This document shows positions 20,878-29,059 of a DNA stretch of 42,774 bases, piece by piece. Source of the DNA: Candidatus Saccharimonadota bacterium (GTDB taxonomy: Bacteria > Patescibacteriota > Saccharimonadia > Saccharimonadales > Saccharimonadaceae). Both the position numbers and the translations under genes were made by a program. The stretch covers positions 1-42,774 of the forward strand of contig JAUMVA010000004.1 in NCBI GenBank assembly GCA_030530425.1, read 5' to 3'. Within the stretch, counting starts at the first letter, position 1. Every line of letters begins with the position of its first letter. The notes under the pieces are model-generated. The model saw only the letters and a program-made list of their open reading frames with translations, made no database searches and was not told the DNA's origin.

Positions 20878-22089
20878 ATGAAGAATCGAATTAACAATTT
20901 TTATCTCACAGTTAAGGCTGGCATTGATGATTTTCGTAAGCGCCGGCTGATTTCAAAGCGCGTTATCCTGGAGCAACGTCGTGTGCTATGGAATTTTTCT
21001 CCGTGGCGCTATATTTTAGTTAGTGTTGGGCTTCTGGCTTTTTTTATGACTAGAAATGTCGGTGTCACAACTAAAGCTAGTTCGAGCGAGCTTTCTCGAC
21101 TTAAGTCATCATCGAATGCTATTTTGTTGCGGTCAATCACTGGTAGCGATGAGGCTATTAATCTGGCAGTTAAAGTTGCTCAGCAATCAAGATTGCCAGT
21201 TGAAGAAAACGTTGTTTGGTTGGCTGAATCAAATACTTTACAAAAGGAAACAGCTTCGCAGAGTACGGAATTGACTGTTGCTCGTGCCGTTCCAGTATTT
21301 GACTTAAAAACAATAAATCGTTCAATTAAAACCCACGTTGTTAAAAATGGTGAATCGATTCAGCAAATAGCTGATAGCTATGGTATTTCGATCAACACTA
21401 TCAAGTGGGCAAATAATATGTCAAAAGATACTTTAGAAGTTGGCAAGAGCCTCAATATATTGCCTCTAGATGGAATTATCTATAAAGTTAAAGATGGTGA
21501 TACTCTAGAATCGTTGGCGGAAAAATATAAAAGTACAGTTCAGCGAATCCAGATTTTTAACGATTTAGAGATAACTGGCATAAAAACTGGTCAAGAAATT
21601 ATTATTCCTGAAGGTATTTTACCGACTGAAGAGCGGCCTGGCTACGTAGCACCAGTAACTGTTACCTACTACACTACTTATAATTATAGTTATGGTGGTA
21701 ATATGAGCGGTGATATACTCAGTCGTAGCTACGGATATTCTGGTCCGACCGCTGGAAATAAATATGTTTTTGGTAACTGTACATGGTATGCTTATGAGCG
21801 AAGAGCTCAGATTGGACGCTCAATCAATACAGGTGGTACTTGGGGGCATGCTTATTCTTGGGCGGCAAGTGCTCGTAATTTAGGCTATGCTGTAAATAAA
21901 AGCCCTGCTGTTGGCGCAATTATTCAAACTAACTATGGTGGCGGTGGTTATGGTCACGTTGGTGTGGTTGAGCGAATCGAAGAAAACGGCGATATTATCA
22001 TCAGTGATATGAATTATGCTGGTTATAATGTCGTAACCTGGCGTCGGATATCATCATCAGCCGTTGGCAATTATAATTATATTCATTAA
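20878..22089 (+). CDS. Membrane-anchored LysM-CHAP peptidoglycan hydrolase
   Basis: A probable amidase or endopeptidase acting on peptidoglycan outside the cell. The 403 residues comprise a basic cytoplasmic tail, a membrane helix near 42-58, two LysM domains (about 150-195 and 200-245, each with an NGES or DGDT turn) and a Tyr-rich linker. A CHAP domain (about 295-400) follows with the nucleophile Cys in GNCTWYAY and the His in GYGHVGVVE. It follows mltG but has its own promoter. Possible roles are daughter-cell separation or attack on the host wall. The stop overlaps the convergent SpoU gene. Confidence 0.9.
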   Translation: MKNRINNFYLTVKAGIDDFRKRRLISKRVILEQRRVLWNFSPWRYILVSVGLLAFFMTRNVGVTTKASSSELSRLKSSSNAILLRSITGSDEAINLAVKVAQQSRLPVEENVVWLAESNTLQKETASQSTELTVARAVPVFDLKTINRSIKTHVVKNGESIQQIADSYGISINTIKWANNMSKDTLEVGKSLNILPLDGIIYKVKDGDTLESLAEKYKSTVQRIQIFNDLEITGIKTGQEIIIPEGILPTEERPGYVAPVTVTYYTTYNYSYGGNMSGDILSRSYGYSGPTAGNKYVFGNCTWYAYERRAQIGRSINTGGTWGHAYSWAASARNLGYAVNKSPAVGAIIQTNYGGGGYGHVGVVERIEENGDIIISDMNYAGYNVVTWRRISSSAVGNYNYIH

Positions 22090-22577
22090 AACTGTGTTAA
22101 TTGATATAGACAAATTCCAGTCGCTACACTAACATTAAAAGATTCTTTTTGGCCGGCCATTGAAATCTCAAGAATGGTGTCGGCTTTGCTAATTAATTCT
22201 GATGTAATGCCATGAACTTCCTCACCAAGAATAACCAATGCCTTATTTGTTAAGTGAAAATCTTTGAGATTGATGCTTTGTTTGTTCTGTTCAAGCGCAA
22301 TAATTTGATAATTGTGCTGTTTGTAGTGGGTTATTGCGTCTAGTGGGTCTTGATAATATTCAATTTCAAGAATCTTTTCGGCATCTAGGGCAGTTTTATG
22401 AAGCTCTTTTTCGATTTTATCAGTAATATGTGGCAAACGACTGTCATTCGTCAGTCGAGGATGTGGTGTGTAACCTGATGTAATAATCTTTTTCAAACCA
22501 AAACCTTCAGCAGTACGCATGATCGAGCCAACGTTATGAATTGAGCGAATATTGTGTAGTAACAAGATAATTTCCAT
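22086..22577 (-). CDS. SpoU/TrmH family RNA methyltransferase
   Basis: A SPOUT-fold SAM-dependent 2'-O-methyltransferase acting on tRNA or rRNA. The 163 residues contain motif 1 (NIRSIHNVGSIMRTAEGFG), motif 2 (LVILGEEVHGIT) and motif 3 (ESFNVSVATGICLYQL). It lacks the N-terminal substrate-binding domain of TrmH or RlmB, so the target base cannot be assigned. A second SpoU enzyme lies at 37624. The gene ends with a four-base convergent overlap. Confidence 0.9.
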   Translation of the reverse strand: MEIILLLHNIRSIHNVGSIMRTAEGFGLKKIITSGYTPHPRLTNDSRLPHITDKIEKELHKTALDAEKILEIEYYQDPLDAITHYKQHNYQIIALEQNKQSINLKDFHLTNKALVILGEEVHGITSELISKADTILEISMAGQKESFNVSVATGICLYQLTQF

Positions 22578-22583
22578 GACATT

Positions 22584-22592
22584 ATTTTAACA
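22584..22592 (-). promoter_or_regulatory. Extended -10 promoter at the minus-strand SpoU gene
   Basis: TGT-TAAAAT on the minus strand, six bases before the ATG at 22577. It predicts a leaderless transcript. Confidence 0.6.
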
Positions 22593-22643
22593 GAAAAGGT
22601 TAACTTTGGCGATTTGGGACTAGAAAAAAGCATAAAAGTTTTG

Positions 22644-22649
22644 TAAAAT
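22644..22649 (+). promoter_or_regulatory. -10 box at the PilB-like gene start
   Basis: TAAAAT, seven bases before the ATG at 22657. No Shine-Dalgarno sequence lies in between, so it is probably leaderless. Confidence 0.5.
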
Positions 22650-22656
22650 AAATGCA

Positions 22657-24285
22657 ATGGACGAGCAACAACTTCAAGAAAAACATCGAGCTGATGAAGA
22701 AAATGCTACGCGTATGCGAGCTGGAGTCTTAGGTCTGCAGTACTTTGATATGCGACCAATCGAGCAGAGTCTAGCTTTGTTTAAAGAAATTATGACAGTC
22801 GAGGAGATTAAGGCTGAGCGGGCAATTCCTTTAGCGACTGGTGAACAGCGAACTGTGCCATATCGATTTGGCGTTACTTCTCAAACGCCTCAATCGTTTA
22901 TGAAGCGTAAATTAAAATTCTATAACGACCAAGGTTTAAATGCGGCATTTGTATTAATTAGTGAATCTGGTTATAAGAACATGTTGCGGCGCTATGACCC
23001 ACCTGTCACTCCAAAATATGATGATATTACTATTGCAAAAGAAGGTGATAGCAATACTATCAATGAAGTGTCAAATGTTTTGAATAATGTCCGAGTTGAT
23101 CAATTATTTGACTATCTGATTACTCAGGCTGAAAAATTAGGTGCTAGCGATATTCATATTGAAAATATGCGCGATACAATTAGAGTGCGTATGCGTGTTG
23201 ACGGTGCCTTACATCCTGTAGCTATGATAAATCGTGATCGCTATCGAATTTTAATTGGTGAGCTATCAAGCCGAGCTGGTCTATCAGTTGCGGCATCTAA
23301 ACCTCAATCTGGGAGCATGAATATGGATTTAATTCGTGAAGATGGCAGTAAATTTATGCTCAATTTACGTGTTGAGGTTGTGCCAACGCTTTATGGAATG
23401 GATGCAGTTATGCGCTTGTTTAACTTTGACGAGTCGTTGTTAAATCTTGATTTATTAGGTTTGGATGAAAAATCTCGGGCAGAAATTAATGAAATCGTAT
23501 CTCATCCACGCGGTTTAGTGCTGTTAGTTGGTCCGACCGGGTCTGGTAAATCAACTACTTTGTATTCGATTTTGAATGCCTTAAACACTACTGATAAGAA
23601 AATTATTACTTTAGAGGATCCGATTGAATATAGCATCACGGGTGTAGCACAGATACCTGTTCAATCATCTGACGGCGGTAGCTTTTCAACGGGTTTACGC
23701 TCAATTTTGCGTTTAGATCCCGACGTGGTAATGGTCGGCGAGATACGTGATGAGGATACTGCACGAACAGCTATTCAGGCGTCTATTACTGGGCATTTGG
23801 TGATGAGTTCATTTCATGCTAATTCGGCGGTTTCGGCATTTACACGCATGATCGATATGATTGGTTTTAATCCTATTTTTGCATCTTCGGTTCGTTTGAT
23901 TATTGCTCAACGCTTGCTGCGTAAATTAGTCCCACAAACTCGCCAAGCTTATGCGCCGAGTGAGGCTGAACGAGCCTGGATCATAAAAACACTAGAAAAG
24001 GTTCCAGATCAGATAAAGTTACCGTTAATTAACAACATGACTCTTTATAAACCAGTACCAACTAGTGAGTTTCCATTTGGCTATAAGGGGCGTATGGTAA
24101 TTATGGAACAACTGATAATTGATGATAAGATTCAACAATTCTTGCAACAGTCGAGTACTGGATTTGATGCTGCTAAAATTGAGGATTTGGCGCGACAGAA
24201 TGGCATGTTGACAATGGTTGAAAAAGCAACTTTGGCAGCACTCCGAGGTGAAACTACCTTAGAAGAAATAAATCGTGTACTTTAA
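22657..24285 (+). CDS. PilB/GspE-type secretion ATPase lacking the zinc-binding cysteines
   Basis: A hexameric ATPase powering type IV pilus assembly or type II-like secretion at the inner face of the membrane. The 542 residues have a divergent N-terminal domain, the N2 domain (ASDIHIE near 165), Walker A GPTGSGKS (292-299), the Asp box LEDPIEY, Walker B DPDVVMVGEIRD and the His box GHLVMSSFHANSA. Typical PilB has a tetracysteine zinc site after the His box (CPHC-like, then GCxxC before GYxGR). Here RKLVPQTRQAY and SEFPFGYKGR hold no Cys, and the whole protein contains none. Pili are thought to help Saccharibacteria attach to and move on hosts. Confidence 0.9.
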   Translation: MDEQQLQEKHRADEENATRMRAGVLGLQYFDMRPIEQSLALFKEIMTVEEIKAERAIPLATGEQRTVPYRFGVTSQTPQSFMKRKLKFYNDQGLNAAFVLISESGYKNMLRRYDPPVTPKYDDITIAKEGDSNTINEVSNVLNNVRVDQLFDYLITQAEKLGASDIHIENMRDTIRVRMRVDGALHPVAMINRDRYRILIGELSSRAGLSVAASKPQSGSMNMDLIREDGSKFMLNLRVEVVPTLYGMDAVMRLFNFDESLLNLDLLGLDEKSRAEINEIVSHPRGLVLLVGPTGSGKSTTLYSILNALNTTDKKIITLEDPIEYSITGVAQIPVQSSDGGSFSTGLRSILRLDPDVVMVGEIRDEDTARTAIQASITGHLVMSSFHANSAVSAFTRMIDMIGFNPIFASSVRLIIAQRLLRKLVPQTRQAYAPSEAERAWIIKTLEKVPDQIKLPLINNMTLYKPVPTSEFPFGYKGRMVIMEQLIIDDKIQQFLQQSSTGFDAAKIEDLARQNGMLTMVEKATLAALRGETTLEEINRVL

Positions 24286-24308
24286 CTCTTTATTTTTAAC
24301 AATAATTG

Positions 24309-24317
24309 TGATATAAT
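24309..24317 (+). promoter_or_regulatory. Extended -10 promoter of rplS
   Basis: TGA-TATAAT followed by about 33 bases of leader. The leader carries AAAGGA six bases before the rplS ATG, so this message is leadered and has a Shine-Dalgarno sequence. Confidence 0.65.
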
Positions 24318-24356
24318 ACTCGATCAGTAGAACTAATAATAATTTAAAGGAATAAA

Positions 24357-24737
24357 ATGAGTTTTGAATTAATTAAGAAAGTGAACGAGGCTCAAAAGAA
24401 AGCTGATGCGATGCTTGACATCAAAAGCGGTGACAAGGTCCGTGTTCATCAGAAAATCAAAGAAGGAGATAAAACTCGTACTCAGATTTTTGAAGGTATG
24501 GTTATTCGAGTAACCCGTCAACAATCACATACGGCTCGCATTGTAGTTCGTAAAGTTACTTCTGGTGTTGGTGTCGAAAAAAGCTTTTTATTGCACAGTC
24601 CATTAGTTGAAAAAATTGAGGTTGTGCGTGGCTCAAAGGTTCGCCGCAATTATCTATCTTACATGCGTGAACGTAGTGGTAAAAGCGCTCGTCTAAAATC
24701 TGTTGATCGCAAAATTAATGCCCCAGCTGAAGCTTAA
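24357..24737 (+). CDS. rplS: 50S ribosomal protein L19
   Basis: A large-subunit protein at the interface with the 30S subunit. The 126 residues align well, with KSGDKVRVH, KEGDKTRTQIFEGMVI, GVGVEKSFLLHSPLVEKIEV and the basic end RGSKVRRNYLSYMRERSGKSARL. The gene is monocistronic, with its own promoter, a Shine-Dalgarno sequence and a terminator. The C-terminal tail after the conserved core is a few residues longer than in compact homologues. Confidence 0.97.
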   Translation: MSFELIKKVNEAQKKADAMLDIKSGDKVRVHQKIKEGDKTRTQIFEGMVIRVTRQQSHTARIVVRKVTSGVGVEKSFLLHSPLVEKIEVVRGSKVRRNYLSYMRERSGKSARLKSVDRKINAPAEA

Positions 24738-24750
24738 TTGCCCTAAAACT

Positions 24751-24782
24751 AAAATCCCGACTTATCATAAGCGGGATTTTTT
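24751..24782 (+). terminator. Rho-independent terminator of rplS
   Basis: A nine-bp stem (AAAATCCCG with CGGGATTTT) is extended inward by CTTA/TAAG after one unpaired base, and is followed by a T run. The T run merges into the next promoter. Confidence 0.85.
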
Positions 24783-24790
24783 GATATAAT
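24782..24790 (+). promoter_or_regulatory. Extended -10 promoter downstream of the rplS terminator
   Basis: TGA-TATAAT. The predicted start site is near 24797, about 105 bases upstream of the next clear gene. A second TATAAT lies at 24879-24884, so the stretch between may be a long leader or a separate short transcript. Confidence 0.5.
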
Positions 24791-24900
24791 ATGGGTATGT
24801 GAGAGTTGAAGGCGTGGCTTTCTTGTTCGAGCAACGAAGATCGATAATCAATAATGTCGAGCTGGCGTGAGTTTAATATATAATTAAGGTAAGGAAGTGA
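24791..24900 (+). other. Unexplained leader region before the thiol protein gene
   Basis: This stretch is less AT-rich than nearby spacers. It contains a possible 7-bp hairpin with one bulged base (TCTTGTT with AACGAAGA, near 24820-24841). A GTG-started frame of 23 codons runs from 24799 to 24870, and the predicted first ATG (24797) is followed at once by TGA. It could be a small RNA, a regulatory leader or a tiny peptide gene. Confidence 0.3.
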
Positions 24901-25482
24901 ATGAAATCAGAAAAAATAGCACAAACAATATTAGGCGGCTTAATGTTAATAACGATTATCGCGATTGCTTGGTTTTTTATTCAATCTGATAAGCAGGCAG
25001 CTGTTGAGCAAGCTTTAGCTAAGGGTGGCCAAACTAATCAACGAGCCACTGCAAAAGGAACTGCTACGAAAACCGCTAAAAATGAAAAATTTAGTATTGA
25101 CAATGCTGAAGATCCATTCAAAACATTGAGTTTGAACGAGGTCGACGAGATACTGACTTCGGGTCGTAAGCAAATGTTGTTCATCGGCTGCCGTTATTGT
25201 CCACATTGTCAATCATTTGAGCCAACTATTAAAAAGTTCATTACCAAACATAATTTTGATCGTAATGCTATTCAGAAATGGGAGGCTGGTTATCAATGTT
25301 ATGTTAAAGAAGGCGAAGATGGGCACGAACAATATATGCGTCTTGCTGATAAACTAATTGATGGTGGTGTGCCACAAGTCTTATATATCGAAAATGGCAA
25401 GATTGTTGATACTTTTGCTGATAATCGAACTGTCGAGGGTCTAGAAAACTTCTTCAAAAAGCATAATTATTTATTACAGTAA
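24901..25482 (+). CDS. Membrane-tethered thioredoxin-fold protein with CPHC motif
   Basis: A probable extracytoplasmic thiol-disulfide protein. The 193 residues have a membrane anchor (about 9-28), a Lys/Thr/Ala-rich linker to about 62, and a thioredoxin-like domain. That domain contains CRYCPHC (Cys97, Cys100, Cys103) and a cis-Pro segment GGVPQVLYIENGKIVD. CPHC is the DsbA active-site motif and favours an oxidising role; the extra Cys97 is unusual. Secreted proteins in this window contain paired cysteines that could be clients. AAGGAAG precedes the ATG. The rnhB fusion gene starts on its stop codon. Confidence 0.8.
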   Translation: MKSEKIAQTILGGLMLITIIAIAWFFIQSDKQAAVEQALAKGGQTNQRATAKGTATKTAKNEKFSIDNAEDPFKTLSLNEVDEILTSGRKQMLFIGCRYCPHCQSFEPTIKKFITKHNFDRNAIQKWEAGYQCYVKEGEDGHEQYMRLADKLIDGGVPQVLYIENGKIVDTFADNRTVEGLENFFKKHNYLLQ

Positions 25483-26471
25483 TGATTTTAGGACTGGATG
25501 AGGTTGGTCGTGGATCGTGGGCTGGACCTCTGGTGATTGGTCTTTGTGCATTGCCAAATGATTGTCAGATTGATGGTTTAACTGACAGTAAGAAGCTGAC
25601 CGCCAAGCGACGAGAAGAGCTAAATCTACAAATCAAAGATCTAGCGCTTGGCATTGGTTTGGGCTGGGTCGAAGCAAACGAGCTAGACAAAATTGGCATG
25701 ACAGCGGCTTTAAAATTAGCTGCCAAGCGGGCATTGTCTGATTTTATGATTAATTATTCAAAAAAACATCACGGTGCTACGGCCGAGCCTTCAATTGAAC
25801 GAATTGTGATTGATGGGACAATCAAATTATTAGACGACCCGCGAGTCATGACTTTAGTTAAAGCTGATGCGTTAGTTCCTAGTGTGTCAGCGGCCTCAAT
25901 CATTGCGAAGGTAGCGCGTGATCGTTTTATGGTCGAGTTGAGCCAGCAAAAAGATTACCAATATTATCATTTTGAAAAAAATGTTGGTTATGGGACTAAA
26001 GGTCATCATCAGGCAATTCTAAAATATGGTGTAACTGATCAGCACCGATTAAGCTTTCGTCCAATTTCGGAACTGGTTAATTACGATCAAGTAATCAGCT
26101 CCGAAAAAACAAAAACTAATGCAATAACTACTAAAAATATTGGTGATTGGGGTGAACGTGAGGTTGTGAACCACCTACAGCATCAAGGATTTACAATTTT
26201 AGCACAAAACTGGCGGACTAAAAGTTTTGAAATTGATATAGTAGCACAAAAATCGGACGAAATTTATTTAATTGAGGTAAAAACTCGCAAGAATAGTGAT
26301 TTTGGCGGTGGTGAGGCGGCAATTAATACGCACAAGAAGCATAAATTAAAACTCGCCGCTGAAGCAATTCTGTCAAAATATCCAGATGCAACAATAAAAA
26401 TCTATGCTATTTTTGTAACTGGCAATGTTAGTAACTTTGTGATCAGTGAACTAATTGAACTCGAATTTTGA
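25482..26471 (+). CDS. rnhB: Ribonuclease HII fused to a YraN/UPF0102 nuclease-like domain
   Basis: Residues 1-200 are RNase HII, which removes ribonucleotides and primers from DNA. The DEDD residues are Asp6-Glu7 (GLDEVGRG), Asp111 (IVIDG) and Asp129 (KADALVPSVSAASIIAK). After a short linker, residues 218-329 form a YraN domain with GEREV (224-228), EIDIVA (250-255) and EVKTR (265-269). That is the E-D-ExK pattern of a restriction-nuclease-like fold. In many bacteria rnhB and yraN are separate neighbouring genes; here one frame covers both with no stop or frameshift. YraN's role is unknown, and the fusion supports joint action on RNA-DNA hybrids or repair sites. The start overlaps the previous TAA. 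Confidence 0.92.
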   Translation: MILGLDEVGRGSWAGPLVIGLCALPNDCQIDGLTDSKKLTAKRREELNLQIKDLALGIGLGWVEANELDKIGMTAALKLAAKRALSDFMINYSKKHHGATAEPSIERIVIDGTIKLLDDPRVMTLVKADALVPSVSAASIIAKVARDRFMVELSQQKDYQYYHFEKNVGYGTKGHHQAILKYGVTDQHRLSFRPISELVNYDQVISSEKTKTNAITTKNIGDWGEREVVNHLQHQGFTILAQNWRTKSFEIDIVAQKSDEIYLIEVKTRKNSDFGGGEAAINTHKKHKLKLAAEAILSKYPDATIKIYAIFVTGNVSNFVISELIELEF

Positions 26472-26503
26472 GGCTTGAATTAGACTCTTGTAAAAGTAAC
26501 AGT

Positions 26504-28975
26504 TCAAAGAAGTGATAATTTTTTAATAACGCCATCAGCATCACTCTTAAAAAGTTTATTACGTAATTTAATTTCGCTAATACCAACTTTTATTGTTCGA
26601 GTCATTGCTAAATCATCGTAATACGGGCTAAATAATTCTTTAAACTCGGCTAATTCTTGATCGGTATAAAGGATTGATCCGGCATAGCGTGCAAAATCAG
26701 CATAATCTTTATTTTCGCTAAAAATTTGTCGTAAATTGGTAAAATTATCTTTCAACCACTGCCAAGCCAGGTTTTTAAGCTGGCGATTACGTAAAATCAT
26801 CAGAAACCATGATGCTAAATCCTGATTTTTTATTAAGCTATTGTCATTAAGTTTATTTATTAATTTTTGCCCCGCATTTAAGTTTTTTGCAGAAGTTAAA
26901 GCCAATTGTAAATCGTGTTTAAAGTCTGGGTTGTGTGTAGTCTGATAAAGATTAAGCAGTTGTTCAAATACACTCTCGGAAAAATCATACTTGATTTTTG
27001 TAATCAAAACCGTTGCGCGCAAATCAGGATTAATTGTAAGTAAATCAGACTGAAAATTAGTGAAGGTTTGTAATAAAAATTCATGAGTATCAGAATCTTC
27101 AGCATAACTTAATAAATCAATCAATAAACTTCTCAACTCAATTTGATTAAATGAGTCGCTGGTTCTTGCGTGATAACCCAATTTAATCAATTGTGGCTTG
27201 GCGAGGCTTATAACTAACTGTTTTAGCTTGTTTTCGCTAGGTGCCCGGTCGACAAAAAAGCGCAAATAAGTAATAATTCGTGATAAATTATTCCACACCA
27301 AGAGAGTTGTTTCTTGCCCGATGAAGCTCTGTAAATCACTTATTAATTCATCTGATTTAATATAATTATGTTTTGCTAGCAAAATTTGATTAGATAAAAA
27401 GTAAAATTGATCAAGTGTGGAAGCTTCGTCAGATGCAAGAAAATGGCGAACTTTAGCCTTGTTAGAGTTGTTATAGTTAGTGATCACAAAGCTAGTGATA
27501 TCTTTATTAATAACAGTAAAATTATTAGTTATGGTTAATGCGTGTTGATCGAAAATGTCCGGCAGATTTTTTGCCGCTATAGGAATTGACCACATTTGAT
27601 CAGTTTGATAGCCGAATTGTTGTTGACTAATTTTATGGTCAGTAATTTCTAAAAGCGGGAAGCCACTTTGGTGTAGCCAATTATCCATAAATCGACTAAT
27701 ATTTTGGCCAGACGCTCTGTCAAAATGATGCAAAAAATCAGCGGTAGTAGGATTTTGATAAGCAAATTCCTGCAAGAAGCTGCTCAAAGCTTTTTGAAAA
27801 GTTTTCAGTCCAAGAAAGTTCTGCAGCATTTTCATAATGCAAGCACCTTTAGCATAAACGATTGCTCCGTCAAAAATTGTGCTGATTTCATCTGGATGAT
27901 TAATTGGCGTTAAGATCGCTTGAACGCCTGGTAATGCATCTCGTGCTTGAGCGTATTGGTAATTGAGGCTATAAAAATCATCCCAAATTTGATATTCTGG
28001 GTAAATTGCGTCGATCGCGAAATGTTCAAGTAATGTTGCTAAACTTTCATTCAACCATAATTCATCCCACCATTTCATGGTTACTAAATTACCAAACCAC
28101 ATGTGTGCTAATTCGTGAGCGATAGTTGTTGCAATCTGTTTTCTAGCGTCAATGGCGGTATTTTGATCGGCTAACATCATTGATTCACGATAAGTAATTA
28201 AACCCCAGTTTTCCATTGCTCCAGCTGCAAAATCCGGCAAAGCTACCTGGTCACACTTTTTTAATGGATAGTTTACTCCAAGAAAATGTTCGTAAAAATC
28301 AATTGACTTAACTGCCGTATCTAGTGCAAAGTCTAGAGCTTCTGAACTATGAGCTGGTGTCGCAAAGACATTGATCTGTACACCAGATTTAGTAAAGGCT
28401 GTTTTTTTATTAAAGTCACCAATCACAAAGGCTAATGTATAACAGCTCATTTTTGGCGTGCTTGCAAAAACAGTGGTCATTTGTTGGTTTTCGATATCTT
28501 GGCTAATGATGTCTGTATTCGCTAGGACTGTTTTGTTCGGTTCGGTAATTAAAGTCAGATCAAAGCTGGCTTTGGCTTCTGGCTCGTCAACGCAGGGGAA
28601 GACTTCTCGTGCATAATGACTTTCAAATTGAGTAGCAATTAGTTCTTGTGGCTCGCCATTTAGTCGATAATAGCAGGGATAAATACCATTCATTTGATTG
28701 GTAATGATACCTGAATAAATAATCGTGATTGGCTGATTGTTGTGACCATGTAGAGTCAAAACATTGTCTTGATATTCAAAATCAACTGCTTGTTGATCAA
28801 TAAGAACTTGTGTGATATTCAAATAATTAGCATGAAGTTTTATTAGTTGATCAGGTTTTTTAGTCCTTCCTGTTAAAATCAATTTTCCATTAAAAGTTCT
28901 AGCTTGGCGATTGATATCTAATGTTAAACGATAGTTTTCTGGCTCAAAATAAGTAAAAAAATGTTCCAATTTCAT
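26504..28975 (-). CDS. M1 family aminopeptidase (PepN-like)
   Basis: A zinc aminopeptidase that trims N-terminal residues from peptides, useful to an organism that must import amino acids. The 823 residues show the exopeptidase motif GAMEN (252-256) and HELAH (287-291) with the third zinc ligand Glu310 in WLNES. The active-site Tyr is probably in the conserved segment near 370-380 (IVYAKGACIM). A C-terminal ERAP-like helical domain completes the family architecture. No signal peptide is visible, so it is probably cytoplasmic. It is a single-gene unit with a -10 box six bases before its ATG. Confidence 0.95.
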   Translation of the reverse strand: MKLEHFFTYFEPENYRLTLDINRQARTFNGKLILTGRTKKPDQLIKLHANYLNITQVLIDQQAVDFEYQDNVLTLHGHNNQPITIIYSGIITNQMNGIYPCYYRLNGEPQELIATQFESHYAREVFPCVDEPEAKASFDLTLITEPNKTVLANTDIISQDIENQQMTTVFASTPKMSCYTLAFVIGDFNKKTAFTKSGVQINVFATPAHSSEALDFALDTAVKSIDFYEHFLGVNYPLKKCDQVALPDFAAGAMENWGLITYRESMMLADQNTAIDARKQIATTIAHELAHMWFGNLVTMKWWDELWLNESLATLLEHFAIDAIYPEYQIWDDFYSLNYQYAQARDALPGVQAILTPINHPDEISTIFDGAIVYAKGACIMKMLQNFLGLKTFQKALSSFLQEFAYQNPTTADFLHHFDRASGQNISRFMDNWLHQSGFPLLEITDHKISQQQFGYQTDQMWSIPIAAKNLPDIFDQHALTITNNFTVINKDITSFVITNYNNSNKAKVRHFLASDEASTLDQFYFLSNQILLAKHNYIKSDELISDLQSFIGQETTLLVWNNLSRIITYLRFFVDRAPSENKLKQLVISLAKPQLIKLGYHARTSDSFNQIELRSLLIDLLSYAEDSDTHEFLLQTFTNFQSDLLTINPDLRATVLITKIKYDFSESVFEQLLNLYQTTHNPDFKHDLQLALTSAKNLNAGQKLINKLNDNSLIKNQDLASWFLMILRNRQLKNLAWQWLKDNFTNLRQIFSENKDYADFARYAGSILYTDQELAEFKELFSPYYDDLAMTRTIKVGISEIKLRNKLFKSDADGVIKKLSLL

Positions 28976-28981
28976 GAGTAT

Positions 28982-28987
28982 ATTTTA
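28982..28987 (-). promoter_or_regulatory. -10 box at the aminopeptidase start
   Basis: TAAAAT on the minus strand, six bases before the ATG at 28975. It predicts a leaderless transcript. Confidence 0.55.
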
Positions 28988-29047
28988 AACAAAAAAACGG
29001 TCAATGGCAAACCTATTTAGCAATAGTAATCAACAGGTTTGTCGTAG

Positions 29048-29053
29048 TATAAT
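29048..29053 (+). promoter_or_regulatory. -10 box at the HNH nuclease start
   Basis: TATAAT, six bases before the ATG at 29060. It predicts a leaderless transcript. Confidence 0.55.
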
Positions 29054-29059
29054 ATTCTT

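Noticed and set aside
20839-22089. Reading TGA as a sense codon to extend the LysM-CHAP protein
   Set aside because: TGA clearly ends other genes here (rsmA, the small membrane protein before hisS, the HNH nuclease), so recoding is not supported.
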